Part shown: piece by piece, positions 31,469-39,998 of the stretch
How the letters are laid out: the number at the start of each line of letters is the position of its first letter
Numbering within the stretch: position 1 is the first letter of the stretch
NCBI GenBank assembly: GCA_029778535.1
Contig: JAKOQB010000012.1
Span: 1-54,942, forward strand
DNA length: 54,942 bases
From: Pseudomonadota bacterium
GTDB taxonomy: Bacteria; Pseudomonadota; Gammaproteobacteria; Burkholderiales; Burkholderiaceae_F
Direction: 5' to 3'
Made by a program: the position numbers and the translations under genes
Notes under the pieces: model-generated
What the model was told of the DNA's origin: nothing
Databases searched by the model: none
Seen by the model: the letters and a program-made list of their open reading frames with translations, nothing else

Positions 31469-32037
31469 GCCGGCGCGGGGCGACGCTGGTGGTTCTGGCT
31501 GCGCTGCTGGCCGGCTGCGCCACTTCGCCGCCGCCGGGCGTCGCGACCGGCGCGGCATCCGCGCTGCTGCCCGCGCGCGAGCAGACGCTCGAGCGCGACT
31601 GGCGCGCGCGCGCTGCGGCGCTGATGCACGAGCGCCGCTGGGCCGATGCCCAGGTGCAGCTCGAACTGCTGCTGCTGCTGCGCCCAGGCGCGGTCGAGTA
31701 CCGCAGCCAGCTCGAGACCGTGCACCGGGCCATCGTCGACACTGCGGCCGATGCCAGTGCGCAGGCGGCTGCCGCGCGCCGGCGCGGCGACCTCGAGGCC
31801 GCGACGGTGCAATATCTGCGCGCGTTGGCCGCCGATCGCGACAACGCCGCGGCGGCGCAGGGCCTGCGCGAAATCGAGCGCGAGCGCGTGCGGCGCGCGT
31901 ATCTGAACCGGCCGCCGCGTTCGGTGCCGAGCACTATCACGGGACGTTCAGGCCCGTTGGCGGAATCCGAATCGGATTACGCGCAACGCGCGAAGCCGGG
32001 CAACCGCGACGACACCGCGCACGCGGTGCGGCGCTGA
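31465..32037 (+). CDS. Repeat-type (TPR-like) lipoprotein
   Basis: A 190-aa lipoprotein with lipobox LAGC (Cys18). The mature part has two helical TPR-like units (ALMHERRWADAQVQLELLL and AAAARRRGDLEAATVQYLR), then a basic, disordered C-terminus. It would serve as a scaffold on the envelope. Coupled by ATGA overlap to the NodB gene upstream, and convergent with the LysM lipoprotein downstream, with only 12 bp between stops. The specific role is unknown. Confidence 0.8.
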   Translation: MSRRGATLVVLAALLAGCATSPPPGVATGAASALLPAREQTLERDWRARAAALMHERRWADAQVQLELLLLLRPGAVEYRSQLETVHRAIVDTAADASAQAAAARRRGDLEAATVQYLRALAADRDNAAAAQGLREIERERVRRAYLNRPPRSVPSTITGRSGPLAESESDYAQRAKPGNRDDTAHAVRR

Positions 32038-32049
32038 GTCTTACGCCGC

Positions 32050-32844
32050 CTATTTGACCTGATTCAGGCGGCGCTGCAATTCGATCGCCTCCTGGCGCCG
32101 CGCCCGCGCAAGATCATTGTGCGGATCGAGTTCGAGCACGCGCTCCCACTCCTTGATCGAAGTCGCGAGGTCCTGCTTGCGAAACGCGGCGATCGCGTTG
32201 CGCTGGTGCCGCTCGATCTGCGCCTTCACCTCGGCGCCTTTCATCGCGCCGCGCGGCGGACCCGGGCTCGTAGGTGCGCCGTCCGCCGGCCTGGCGGCCG
32301 CCTCGGGCGCTGACGACTCCGCCGGCTTCGCAGTGCGCTCAGGCGCGGTCAGCGCCAGCTTGCCCGGAATCTTCAGCACCTGCCCGACGTACAGCCGGCT
32401 CGGCACGCGGATCAGGTTGTAGCGCGCCAGCAGATAGAACTCGCAGCTCTCGCCGAGCGCGCGTTGCGCGATCGAGCCCAGCGTGTCGCCGGCCCGCACC
32501 GTGTAGGTGGTCGAATCGCGCCCCAGCGTCGCGACCGGGTCGGCGGTCAGTCCGCGCTGCAGGCAGGCGCCGGTCTTGCTGCCCGGGTCGAGCAGCAGCG
32601 CCTGCGCGATGTCCTCGCGCGCGATGTCCTCGTTGCCTTCGTTCAGTTGCTCGGCGGCCTGCTTCAGCAGCGTCTGCGCCTGCGCCTTCGCCGCCGCCGA
32701 TCCGGGCGGCGGACCCTCGACCCTGGGCTCCGGCGCGGGTGCGCCCGCGGCGGTCGTCACACCTGCTGCCCCGGAAGGCTCGGAGGGCGTCTGACAAGCC
32801 GCGAGGGCGGCGCAGGCGACCAACAGGACGAGGCGGATTCTCAT
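32050..32844 (-). CDS. LysM-domain lipoprotein with flanking TPR segments
   Basis: A 264-aa lipoprotein (LAAC, Cys17). A helical repeat (about 50-95, KQAAEQLNEGNEDIARED) precedes a LysM domain (about 112-163, YTVRAGDTLGSIAQRALGE to VGQVLKIPG). A Pro/Ala-rich linker and a further TPR-like helix pair (AIAAFRKQDLATSIKEWERVLELDP) complete it. The TPR-LysM-TPR order mirrors, in one chain, the domains of the three-gene operon it faces, so it probably works in the same envelope process (inference). Confidence 0.85.
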   Translation of the reverse strand: MRIRLVLLVACAALAACQTPSEPSGAAGVTTAAGAPAPEPRVEGPPPGSAAAKAQAQTLLKQAAEQLNEGNEDIAREDIAQALLLDPGSKTGACLQRGLTADPVATLGRDSTTYTVRAGDTLGSIAQRALGESCEFYLLARYNLIRVPSRLYVGQVLKIPGKLALTAPERTAKPAESSAPEAAARPADGAPTSPGPPRGAMKGAEVKAQIERHQRNAIAAFRKQDLATSIKEWERVLELDPHNDLARARRQEAIELQRRLNQVK

Positions 32845-32974
32845 TGTCTGGGTGCCACGCCGCAGCCGCGGCGCGGAAAACCATCATAAGCGCCGCTCGC
32901 GCGCGGCGGAACGGCCGGCCGCGCATATCGGACGCGAATTTTCGTGCGCGCGCAACGCCGAAGCGACGCAAAGC

Positions 32975-33003
32975 TTGGTAGGCGTTCCGGCCGACCGCAC
33001 AAT
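32975..33003 (+). promoter_or_regulatory. Promoter for the patatin gene, apparently leaderless
   Basis: TTGGTA (32975-32980) and CACAAT (32998-33003) have an ideal 17-bp spacing. The ATG of the patatin gene starts 7 bp after the -10, where transcription would begin, so the mRNA would have almost no 5' leader. No ribosome site could fit. Confidence 0.55.
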
Positions 33004-33009
33004 GCGCGC

Positions 33010-34272
33010 ATGCTGGAAACGGACGGCCGCGCCCACTTGCGCGCATCACCGGCGGGGCTGGTGCTGCTCGGCGGCGGCGCGCGCGCGGCGTATCAGGTCG
33101 GCGTGCTCAAGGGCGTGGCCTCGCTGTTACGTGAAGCCCGGCGCGGCATGGACCCGCAGCTCGCGCGGGCGCGCAATCCGTTTCCGATCCTGGTCGGCAC
33201 CTCCGCCGGCGCCATCAACGCCGCAGCGCTCGCGTGCCGCGCGGACGATTTCGCCGGCGCGGTCGACCAGTTGGTCCGCGTGTGGGAGGACGTCCGCGCC
33301 GAGCAGGTCTATCGCGCCGACACGCTCGGCGTGCTGCGCACCGGCGCGCGCTGGCTGTCGCTGCTGTCGATCGGCTGGATGGTGCGGCGGTCGTTGAAGC
33401 TGCGGCCGAAGTCGCTGCTCGACAACGCGCCCCTGCGGGAGCTTCTGGCGCAACTGATCGATGCGGACGGCATCGAGCGCGCGCTCGCACGCGGTCATCT
33501 GCGCGCTCTGGCAGTGACCGCGTCAGCCTACGGCTCGGGCCGCCACGTCACCTTCTACCAGTCGCGGCACGCGTTCCCGATCCCGACCAAACTGCAGCGC
33601 ATGAGCCTGCATGCGCGCATTACGCACGACCACCTGATGGCGTCGAGCGCGATTCCGTTCGTCTTTCCCGCGATCCCGCTCGAAATCGGCAACGGCACCG
33701 GCGCGCCGAGCGAACATTTCGGCGACGGCGCGATGCGCCAGATCGCGCCCATCAGCCCGGCCATTCACATGGGCGCCGAACGCGTGCTGATCGTCGGCGC
33801 CGGGCAGCTCGGCGGACCGGGCACGCTGAGCGACGTCAACCCGGCCGCGTATCCGAGCCTGGCGCAGATCGCCGGCCATGCGCTGTCGACGATCTTCCTC
33901 GATGCGCTGGCGAGCGACATCGAGCGGCTCGAGCGGATGAACTGCCTGGCCGAGGCGCTGACGCCGCAGCAGCGGCATGCGCTGCGGCTGCAGCGCGTCG
34001 ATTCGCTGGTGATCGCGCCGAGCGAACGCCTCGACCTGCTCGCGCGCGACCACGCGCACGCGCTGCCGCGCCCGGTGCGCGCGCTGCTCGAGGTGCTCGG
34101 CGCGCACGGCGGCAGCGGCGCGGCGCTGGCGAGCTACCTGCTATTCGAAGGCGATTACACGCGCCGCCTGATCGATCTGGGCTGCGCCGACACGCTGGCG
34201 CGGCGCGACGAAGTGCACGCGTTCCTGTTCGAAGCCGAGACCGCGCCGATCCGCTCCGATGCGACGACTTGA
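33010..34272 (+). CDS. Patatin-like phospholipase
   Basis: A 420-aa patatin-family lipid acyl hydrolase. The oxyanion loop GGGARAAY is at 21-28, the nucleophile Ser65 in GTSAG (63-67), and the dyad Asp239 in DGA, so the catalytic Ser-Asp pair is intact. There is no signal peptide. It would hydrolyse phospholipids or other acyl lipids in the cytosol or when delivered elsewhere. I chose ATG 33010, which fits a promoter placed immediately upstream; an in-frame upstream start lies before that promoter. Its 3' end overlaps the RNase gene by 14 bp. Confidence 0.9.
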   Translation: MLETDGRAHLRASPAGLVLLGGGARAAYQVGVLKGVASLLREARRGMDPQLARARNPFPILVGTSAGAINAAALACRADDFAGAVDQLVRVWEDVRAEQVYRADTLGVLRTGARWLSLLSIGWMVRRSLKLRPKSLLDNAPLRELLAQLIDADGIERALARGHLRALAVTASAYGSGRHVTFYQSRHAFPIPTKLQRMSLHARITHDHLMASSAIPFVFPAIPLEIGNGTGAPSEHFGDGAMRQIAPISPAIHMGAERVLIVGAGQLGGPGTLSDVNPAAYPSLAQIAGHALSTIFLDALASDIERLERMNCLAEALTPQQRHALRLQRVDSLVIAPSERLDLLARDHAHALPRPVRALLEVLGAHGGSGAALASYLLFEGDYTRRLIDLGCADTLARRDEVHAFLFEAETAPIRSDATT

Positions 34273-34636
34273 ACGCTGGGTGCTGCTGCTGGGGCTGCTG
34301 CTCGCACTCGCCGGTGCGGCCGATGGGCGCGCGGCGATCGGCGAGATCGCGGCCGCCGACCTGCCGCCCGAGGCGCGCGCCACGCTGGCGCTGATCCGCG
34401 GCGGCGGCCCGTTTCCGTATCGCAAGGACGGCACGGCCTTCCAGAACCGCGAGCGCCGGCTGCCGCTGCGTCCGCGCGGCTACTACCGCGAATACACGGT
34501 GCCGACGCCGGGCGCGCGCGATCGCGGCGCGCGCCGCATCATCGCCGGCCGGGGCGCGACCGGCGACCCCGCCACCGGCGGCGAGTACTGGTACACCGAC
34601 GATCACTACGAGACGTTTCGCCGCATCCGCGAGTAA
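34259..34636 (+). CDS. Secreted barnase-type guanyl-preferring ribonuclease
   Basis: A 125-aa protein with an N-terminal signal peptide (WVLLLGLLLALAGAADG) and a microbial RNase (N1/T1/barnase) fold. The catalytic set can be placed at E78 in YREYTVPTPG, R92 or R93 in ARRIIAG, and H116 in TDDHYETFRRI. The C-terminal segment is strikingly like barnase (DHYQTF). The start overlaps the patatin gene by 14 bp, and the barstar gene follows 7 bp later. It is most likely a secreted or delivered toxin, or a nutrient RNase, held inactive in the cytosol by barstar. Confidence 0.88.
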   Translation: MRRLERWVLLLGLLLALAGAADGRAAIGEIAAADLPPEARATLALIRGGGPFPYRKDGTAFQNRERRLPLRPRGYYREYTVPTPGARDRGARRIIAGRGATGDPATGGEYWYTDDHYETFRRIRE

Positions 34637-34643
34637 ACGACCC

Positions 34644-35054
34644 ATGCCGCCGACCAACAAGCGCCCGCCCGCCTCGCTCGCCGATCTGCCCGCACACACC
34701 GTCGCGGCGCGCAGCACGCTCGACATCGATCAGCTGCGGCGCTGGGCGGAGGAGGCCGGACAGCGCTTCGTGCTGGCCGATCTGTCGGCCTGCGACGATC
34801 GCAAGGCGGTGCTGCGCGAACTGGGCCGCGCGTTTGCGTTTCCCGACTGGTACGGCGCCAACCTCGACGCGCTGTACGACTGCCTGACCGATCTGGCCGA
34901 ACCCGGCTCGTCCGGGCTCGTCGTGGTGCTCGACCACCTGCCGCGCTCGCCGCGCTTCGACAACGATCAGCGCGCGCGCCTGCTCGATGTCTTTCGCGAC
35001 GCGCTCGAGCCGTTTGCCGAGGTCGGCGTGCCGCTGCGCGTTTACTACCGGTAG
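34644..35054 (+). CDS. Barstar family ribonuclease inhibitor
   Basis: A 136-aa intracellular inhibitor of the barstar family. The hallmark FPDWYGANLDALYDCLTDL (about 73-91) contains the Trp/Tyr/Asn/Asp surface that plugs the RNase active site in known complexes. A roughly 25-residue N-terminal extension precedes the fold. There is no signal peptide, as expected for the protective partner. Placed 7 bp after the RNase gene, it forms a toxin-inhibitor pair. Confidence 0.92.
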   Translation: MPPTNKRPPASLADLPAHTVAARSTLDIDQLRRWAEEAGQRFVLADLSACDDRKAVLRELGRAFAFPDWYGANLDALYDCLTDLAEPGSSGLVVVLDHLPRSPRFDNDQRARLLDVFRDALEPFAEVGVPLRVYYR

Positions 35055-35056
35055 CG

Positions 35057-35464
35057 TCAGCGCGGCATCAGCTTGCCGAGTGCGCCGAGCGCATCTTCGA
35101 TGCCGCCCTGCGGCAGTTGCCCGTTCGGCGTCAGGCGGTCGACGGCTTGCGGCAGCACCTCGGCCAATTGGCCGCCGAACTGCGCCGGCTCCACGCCGGC
35201 CTGCTGCGCGAGCTGCTGCATCCGCCCTTGGCCGAACACCTGCGTCAACTGATCGACCGAGATCGGCAGATTCTGGCCGGTGGAGATCCACGATTGCATC
35301 TGCGAGCCGAGGCCCGCGCGCGTGAACTGTTCGACCAGCCCTGCGAGGCCGCCGCCCTGACCGTCGAGCAGCGAGCCGAGGATCTGCGCGAGCGGGCCGG
35401 CACCGGCCGGCGAACCGCCGCCCAGCATTCCCTGCAGCGCTTCGCTGACGAGCTTCTCAAGCAT
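35057..35464 (-). CDS. YidB-like DUF937 protein
   Basis: A 135-aa protein of the YidB/DUF937 group. Gly- and Gln-rich loops (GGGSPAGAGPLAQIL, LLDGQGGGLAGLVEQF) are followed by helical turns such as SVDQLTQVFGQGRMQQLA. The family is widespread and uncharacterised. I chose the ATG at 35464, the family N-terminus MLEKLVSEALQGML. It overlaps the rsmE stop by 8 bp, so it is part of the speDE-rsmE-yidB series, and it converges on barstar with a 2-bp gap. Confidence 0.83.
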   Translation of the reverse strand: MLEKLVSEALQGMLGGGSPAGAGPLAQILGSLLDGQGGGLAGLVEQFTRAGLGSQMQSWISTGQNLPISVDQLTQVFGQGRMQQLAQQAGVEPAQFGGQLAEVLPQAVDRLTPNGQLPQGGIEDALGALGKLMPR

Positions 35465-36212
35465 CGATGTCTCCCCGCGCGCGATGGTCGGTGGCGCCGT
35501 CGCCATGCAGTGTCTGGAGCGCGGCGAGCGCCGCCAATCCCGCCGTCTCGGTACGAAGCACGCGCGGGCTCCAGCGCACGGCGCGAAAGCCGTGCTGCGC
35601 GGCGAGTCCGATCTCGTCGGCCGTGAGTCCGCCCTCGGGACCGACCGCGATCGCGGTCGGCGCCGGCACGGCCGACGCGAGCTGATCGGCCGCGTCGGGG
35701 GCGAGCACGAAGCGCTGGGGCGCATCGGTCGCGGCCAGCGCGTCGCGCCAGGACGGCGTGAAGGCGATTTCCGGCAGCCGGTTGCGCCCGCACTGGCAGC
35801 ACGCGGCCACGACGATCTCGCGCCAGTGCGCCAGGCGCCGCGCAAGCCGTTCGCCGGCCAGCCGGATCACGCCGCGTTCGGTCGGCGCGACCACGATTCT
35901 TGCCGCGCCGAGCTCGACCGCCTTTTCGATCACCCAGTCGAGTTTGTCGCTCGCGACCAGCGCCTGGATCAGCGCGAGCGCGAGCGGCGATTCGCGTTCG
36001 ACCGCATCGAAGCGCTCGATCGTCGCGTGACCTTCGGCGTCGAGCCGCGCCGCGTATTCGCCGCCGCGGCCGTCGAACAGCGTTACTGCGTCGCCCGCGC
36101 GCAGCCGCAGCACGCGCAGCGCGTGATGCGCGACGGTGGCGGGCAGTTCGATGCGGGCGCCGACGACGAGCGCGCCGTCGACGTGCAAGCGCGGCGCGGC
36201 GCTACGCGGCAA
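35457..36212 (-). CDS. rsmE: 16S rRNA (uracil-1498 N3)-methyltransferase
   Basis: RsmE methylates N3 of U1498 in 16S rRNA with SAM. It is a 251-aa SPOUT enzyme: the N-terminal PUA-like part (HHALRVLRLRAGD) is followed by the knotted C-terminal domain with KAVELGAARIVV, IAVGPEGGLT and RVLRTETAGLAAL, all diagnostic. The GPEGG loop forms part of the SAM-binding knot. Its start overlaps the speDE stop by 11 bp. Confidence 0.95.
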   Translation of the reverse strand: MPRSAAPRLHVDGALVVGARIELPATVAHHALRVLRLRAGDAVTLFDGRGGEYAARLDAEGHATIERFDAVERESPLALALIQALVASDKLDWVIEKAVELGAARIVVAPTERGVIRLAGERLARRLAHWREIVVAACCQCGRNRLPEIAFTPSWRDALAATDAPQRFVLAPDAADQLASAVPAPTAIAVGPEGGLTADEIGLAAQHGFRAVRWSPRVLRTETAGLAALAALQTLHGDGATDHRARGDIDA

Positions 36213-37536
36213 GCTTGGCCGCGACGACGGCGGGTCCGTCGGTCAGTTCCTTGACGAAGTTCGGCAGCGTGAACAGGCCCGCGTGCAGCTCGGCGTTGTA
36301 GTACTTCAGCCCGTTCAGCCGGCGCTCGCGCGCCCGCTGCGCCAGGGTCTCGCTCGACAACTGGCGCGGATTGACGCTGTCGCTGGCGATGCCGAGGCAC
36401 CACAGCGACCCGTACAGCGGGATGTACAGCGCCATCGGGTGCACCTGCTTGAACACCTTGCGCAGGTTGGCGGCGTTCTTCTTCACCGTCGCGGCCTGGA
36501 ACACCGGCGAGCCCACGTGCATCGTCATGATGCCGCCGGGATTGAGCACGCGCTGGCACAGGCGGAAGAACTCCTCCGAGTACAGGTGGAAGGCCGGCGT
36601 GTCGGGGTCGGTCAGGTCGAGCACGACCAGATCGAACTTCTCGCTGCAGTTCTTCACGAACTCGAAGCCGTCGCCGATGCGGATCTCCAGCCGCGGATCG
36701 TCGAGCGCGCCCTTGTGGATCTCGCGCAGCCACTTGCGGCTGATGTCGATCACGACCGGGTCGAGTTCGGCCATCACGATGCGCTTGACGCTCGGGTGCT
36801 TGAAGATCTCCTCCGACGAGCCGCCGTCGCCGCCGCCGATCACCAGGACGCTCTGCGGGTTCGGATGCGCGAGCAGCGCCGGGTGCGTCATGCACTCGTG
36901 ATAGAAGAATTCCTCGCCCTCGGAGGTCATCAGCCGGCCGTCGAGGCGGAACAGTCTCCCGAACTGGTGCGTGTCGTACACCTCCACGCGCTGGTACGGC
37001 GACTCGATCGTCGCCAGTTGCGCCTTCGCCGTGTAGCCGTAGCCCGAGTGGGCGTTCAGCCAGTCGAAGATCAATTCGTCCTTGCGGCTCCCGGTCTGCG
37101 CCGCGCCTTTGACTCCCGGCGCGTCGGTGCGCGCGGCCGCCGCCGCGTCCGCGGAAGCGGCGGCCAGGTCGCCCCGCTCGATGCGGTTGACCACCTGCTG
37201 CCGCGGGCGGAACGCGACCATCAGCGTGTCGAAGAGCTGCTGCGCCTTGCCCGAGTTGTCGTCGGTGAAGTTGCACACGTAGACGTCGAGCGTGACGCCG
37301 CGCCGCTCGGGCCAGGTGTGGATCGCCAGGTGTGATTCGGCCAGCAGCACCGTGCCGGTGATGCCGCCCGGCTGGCCCTGCCAGTCGGGAAACACGTGGT
37401 ATTTCTCGTCGACGATCGTCAGCCCCGCGTCGACGGTCGCGTCGCGGCACAGCTTGGAAAGCGTCTCGAGATCGGTGAAAAAGCTGGCGCTGCAACCGCA
37501 GTCGAACAGATCGCCAGTCAGGTGAAGTCCTTGCAT
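36202..37536 (-). CDS. Fused S-adenosylmethionine decarboxylase-spermidine synthase
   Basis: A single 444-aa chain joins two successive polyamine enzymes. Residues 1 to about 120 are a SpeH-type AdoMet decarboxylase proenzyme. LAESHLAIHTWPE puts self-cleavage between E67 and S68, which becomes the pyruvoyl group, with H73 and C88 at the same spacings as Ser63/His68/Cys83 of the Thermotoga enzyme. A 30-residue Ala/Asp-rich linker leads to a spermidine synthase (about 150-430), with VIGGGDGGSSEEIF binding decarboxylated AdoMet and LDLTDPD carrying catalytic Asp307. After processing the alpha chain would stay joined to SpeE. A GGGGGAC ribosome site precedes the ATG. Confidence 0.93.
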   Translation of the reverse strand: MQGLHLTGDLFDCGCSASFFTDLETLSKLCRDATVDAGLTIVDEKYHVFPDWQGQPGGITGTVLLAESHLAIHTWPERRGVTLDVYVCNFTDDNSGKAQQLFDTLMVAFRPRQQVVNRIERGDLAAASADAAAAARTDAPGVKGAAQTGSRKDELIFDWLNAHSGYGYTAKAQLATIESPYQRVEVYDTHQFGRLFRLDGRLMTSEGEEFFYHECMTHPALLAHPNPQSVLVIGGGDGGSSEEIFKHPSVKRIVMAELDPVVIDISRKWLREIHKGALDDPRLEIRIGDGFEFVKNCSEKFDLVVLDLTDPDTPAFHLYSEEFFRLCQRVLNPGGIMTMHVGSPVFQAATVKKNAANLRKVFKQVHPMALYIPLYGSLWCLGIASDSVNPRQLSSETLAQRARERRLNGLKYYNAELHAGLFTLPNFVKELTDGPAVVAAKLAA

Positions 37537-37794
37537 CTTCGTCCCCCAGCAGGTCCGCCCAATCGACCTGAATCACGGCTATGAACCGCAACCCATCGGT
37601 CCGGGACCCAGCGCTGGTGCGCGGCGCTGGATCAGTGCAGTGAAACCACTGCGTCGATTGGATCTGGCGGGGGAGAATTGCCAGCTTTTCTACGACAAGG
37701 ACTGGCGCCCGTTGCTTCCGGATTTCCGGACCGAAATTTGAGCGCGAATGCTAATGGAAATTGCCGATCGATGAAAGTGATGCGGAGCAATTTC
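37537..37794 (-). promoter_or_regulatory. Hairpin-rich leader upstream of the speD-speE fusion
   Basis: The 407-bp spacer between the divergent speDE and tkt genes holds no credible gene. On the speDE side it contains CCAGCGC/GCGCTGG (37608-37630), GCAGTG/CACTGC with a four-base loop (37637-37652), ATTTC/GAAAT (37722-37737) and GAAATTGC/GCAATTTC (37757-37794). These could fold in a speDE leader RNA. No known riboswitch class was recognised. The rest (37795-37943) presumably holds the tkt promoter; TAGACT near 37877 is a weak -10. Confidence 0.4.
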
Positions 37795-37943
37795 TTCTCG
37801 AATGTCGCGCCTAAATGGGCGATTCGCGCGGTGTGACGGCGATCACCGTCGAGAGCGGCCGCGCGGACGTGCCTGATAGACTTTCGTGCCGATTCCGAGT
37901 GCCATTCGCCAGCCGCACGGTTGGCCTCAGAAGACCCGATTCC

Positions 37944-39998
37944 ATGCCCGATTCTCCCGCCGCGACCGGCAGCGCGCTTCAGCGCGACATGTGCAACGCC
38001 GTGCGCGCGCTCGCGATGGACGCCGTGCAGAAGGCCAACTCCGGCCATCCGGGCATGCCGATGGGCATGGCGGAAATCGCGCTCGCCTTGTGGACGCGGC
38101 ACCTGAAGCACAACCCGGCCAACCCGCACTGGGCCGATCGCGACCGCTTCATCCTGTCCAACGGGCACGGGTCGATGCTGCAGTATGCGCTGCTGCATCT
38201 GACCGGCTACGACCTGCCGCGCGCGGAGCTCGTCAACTTTCGCCGGCTGCACAGCCGTACGCCGGGCCATCCGGAGTTCGGCCTCACGCCGGGCGTGGAA
38301 ACGACGACCGGACCGCTCGGGCAGGGCTTTGCCAACGCCGTGGGCATGGCGCTGGCGGAGAAGCTGCTGGCGTTCGAGTTCAACCGGCCTGGCTTCGAGG
38401 TCGTCGATCACCACACCTACGTGTTCGTCGGCGACGGCTGCCTGATGGAGGGCATCTCGCACGAGGCGGCGTCGCTGGCCGGAACGTGGAAGCTCGCGAA
38501 GCTCGTCGCCATCTACGACGACAACGGCATCTCGATCGACGGCGAGGTCAAGCACTGGTTCACCGACGACACCGCCGCGCGCTTCCGCGCCTACCGCTGG
38601 AACGTGATCGGCCCGGTCGACGGCCACGATGTCGACGCGGTCGACCGCGCGCTCGCGCAGGCGAAGCAGTCGGACCGCCCGACGCTGATCATCGCGAAGA
38701 CGGTGATCGGCAAGGGTTCGCCGAATCGCGCCGGCAGCGAAAAGGCGCACGGCGAGGCGTTGGGCGAATCCGAGGTCGCGGCCACGCGCGCTGCGCTCGG
38801 CTGGACGCATGCGCCGTTCGAAGTGCCGGCCGAGGTCTACGCGGCGTGGGACGCGCGCGCCTCGGGCACGGCGCGCGAGCGCGAGTGGCAGCGGTCATTC
38901 GACGCCTATGCGCAGCGCTTTCCGGCCGAGGCGGCGGAACTCCAACGGCGCCTGCGCGGCGAGCTGCCGAAGAGTTTCTCCGACGTGCTGGCGGGCGCGC
39001 TCGCGGCCGCCGCGGGCAAGCGCGAGGCGGTCGCCACGCGCAAGGCATCGCAGCTCGCGCTCGAAGTGCTGGCCGAGGCGGTGCCCGAGATGCTGGGCGG
39101 ATCGGCGGATCTGACCGGCAGCAACCTCACGCGCTGGAGCAAGGCGAAGCCGCTGCACGTCGACGGCGAGATCTCGCCGGGCCGGCACATCCACTTCGGC
39201 GTGCGCGAGTTCGGCATGAACGCGATCGCCAACGGCCTTGCGCTGCACGGCGGGTTCATCCCCTTCGTCGGCACGTTCCTGGTGTTCTCCGACTACGGCC
39301 GCAACGCGCTGCGGATGGCGGCGCTGATGAAGCAGCGCGCGGTCTTCGTCTTCACGCACGACTCGATCGGGCTGGGCGAAGACGGCCCGACGCACCAGGC
39401 GGTGGAACACGCGGCGTCGCTGCGGCTGATCCCGAACATGGACGTGTGGCGGCCGTGCGATACGGTCGAGACGCTGATCGCGTGGGCGTGCGCACTGGAG
39501 CGCCACGGCGCCAAGGCGGGCCCGACGAGCCTGCTGCTGTCGCGGCAGGCGGTGCCCTTCGTCGCCGGCGAGCGCGACGTCGCCGCGATCCGCAAGGGCG
39601 CGTACGTGCTCAGCGAGGCGGCGGGAGGCATCGAGCGCGCACGCGCGGTGCTGATCGCCACCGGCTCTGAGGTGCCGCTGGCGGTCGCCGCGCAGAAGCA
39701 GCTCGCCGAGCAGGGCATCGCGGTGCGCGTGGTGTCGATGCCGTCGACCACGGTGTTCGACAAGCAGAGCGCGGCCTACAAATCGAGCGTGCTGCCGGAG
39801 GGGCTGCCGCGCGTGGCGATCGAGGCCGGCGTCAGCGATTTCTGGTGGAAATACGTGCGCGCGAGCGGCGCGGTGCTGGGCGTCGATCGATTCGGCGAGA
39901 GCGCGCCGGCGGGCGCGGTCTACGAACTTTTCGGCCTGACGAGCGACAACCTTGTCGCCACCGTGCAGGCACTCTTGAAACAGGGGGAGAAATCATGA
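37944..39998 (+). CDS. tkt: Transketolase
   Basis: A thiamine-diphosphate enzyme that moves two-carbon units between sugar phosphates in the pentose phosphate and Calvin cycles. The 684-aa protein starts [30 protein letters not shown] is the N-terminal signature, [18 protein letters not shown] binds the diphosphate and metal, and the pyrimidine domain has [19 protein letters not shown] with the activating Glu. [15 protein letters not shown] and the C-terminal ATGSEV are also present. The frame is open further up, but that extension is not family-like. gapA overlaps its stop (ATGA). Confidence 0.96.
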   Translation: MPDSPAATGSALQRDMCNAVRALAMDAVQKANSGHPGMPMGMAEIALALWTRHLKHNPANPHWADRDRFILSNGHGSMLQYALLHLTGYDLPRAELVNFRRLHSRTPGHPEFGLTPGVETTTGPLGQGFANAVGMALAEKLLAFEFNRPGFEVVDHHTYVFVGDGCLMEGISHEAASLAGTWKLAKLVAIYDDNGISIDGEVKHWFTDDTAARFRAYRWNVIGPVDGHDVDAVDRALAQAKQSDRPTLIIAKTVIGKGSPNRAGSEKAHGEALGESEVAATRAALGWTHAPFEVPAEVYAAWDARASGTAREREWQRSFDAYAQRFPAEAAELQRRLRGELPKSFSDVLAGALAAAAGKREAVATRKASQLALEVLAEAVPEMLGGSADLTGSNLTRWSKAKPLHVDGEISPGRHIHFGVREFGMNAIANGLALHGGFIPFVGTFLVFSDYGRNALRMAALMKQRAVFVFTHDSIGLGEDGPTHQAVEHAASLRLIPNMDVWRPCDTVETLIAWACALERHGAKAGPTSLLLSRQAVPFVAGERDVAAIRKGAYVLSEAAGGIERARAVLIATGSEVPLAVAAQKQLAEQGIAVRVVSMPSTTVFDKQSAAYKSSVLPEGLPRVAIEAGVSDFWWKYVRASGAVLGVDRFGESAPAGAVYELFGLTSDNLVATVQALLKQGEKS

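Noticed and set aside
36083..37591. 502-codon minus-strand frame overlapping speDE in another frame
   Set aside because: Arg-rich shadow; the in-frame fusion enzyme is fully explained by conserved motifs.
37815..37943. N-terminal extension of transketolase by 43 codons
   Set aside because: The extension has no transketolase character; the family start is at MPDSPAATG.
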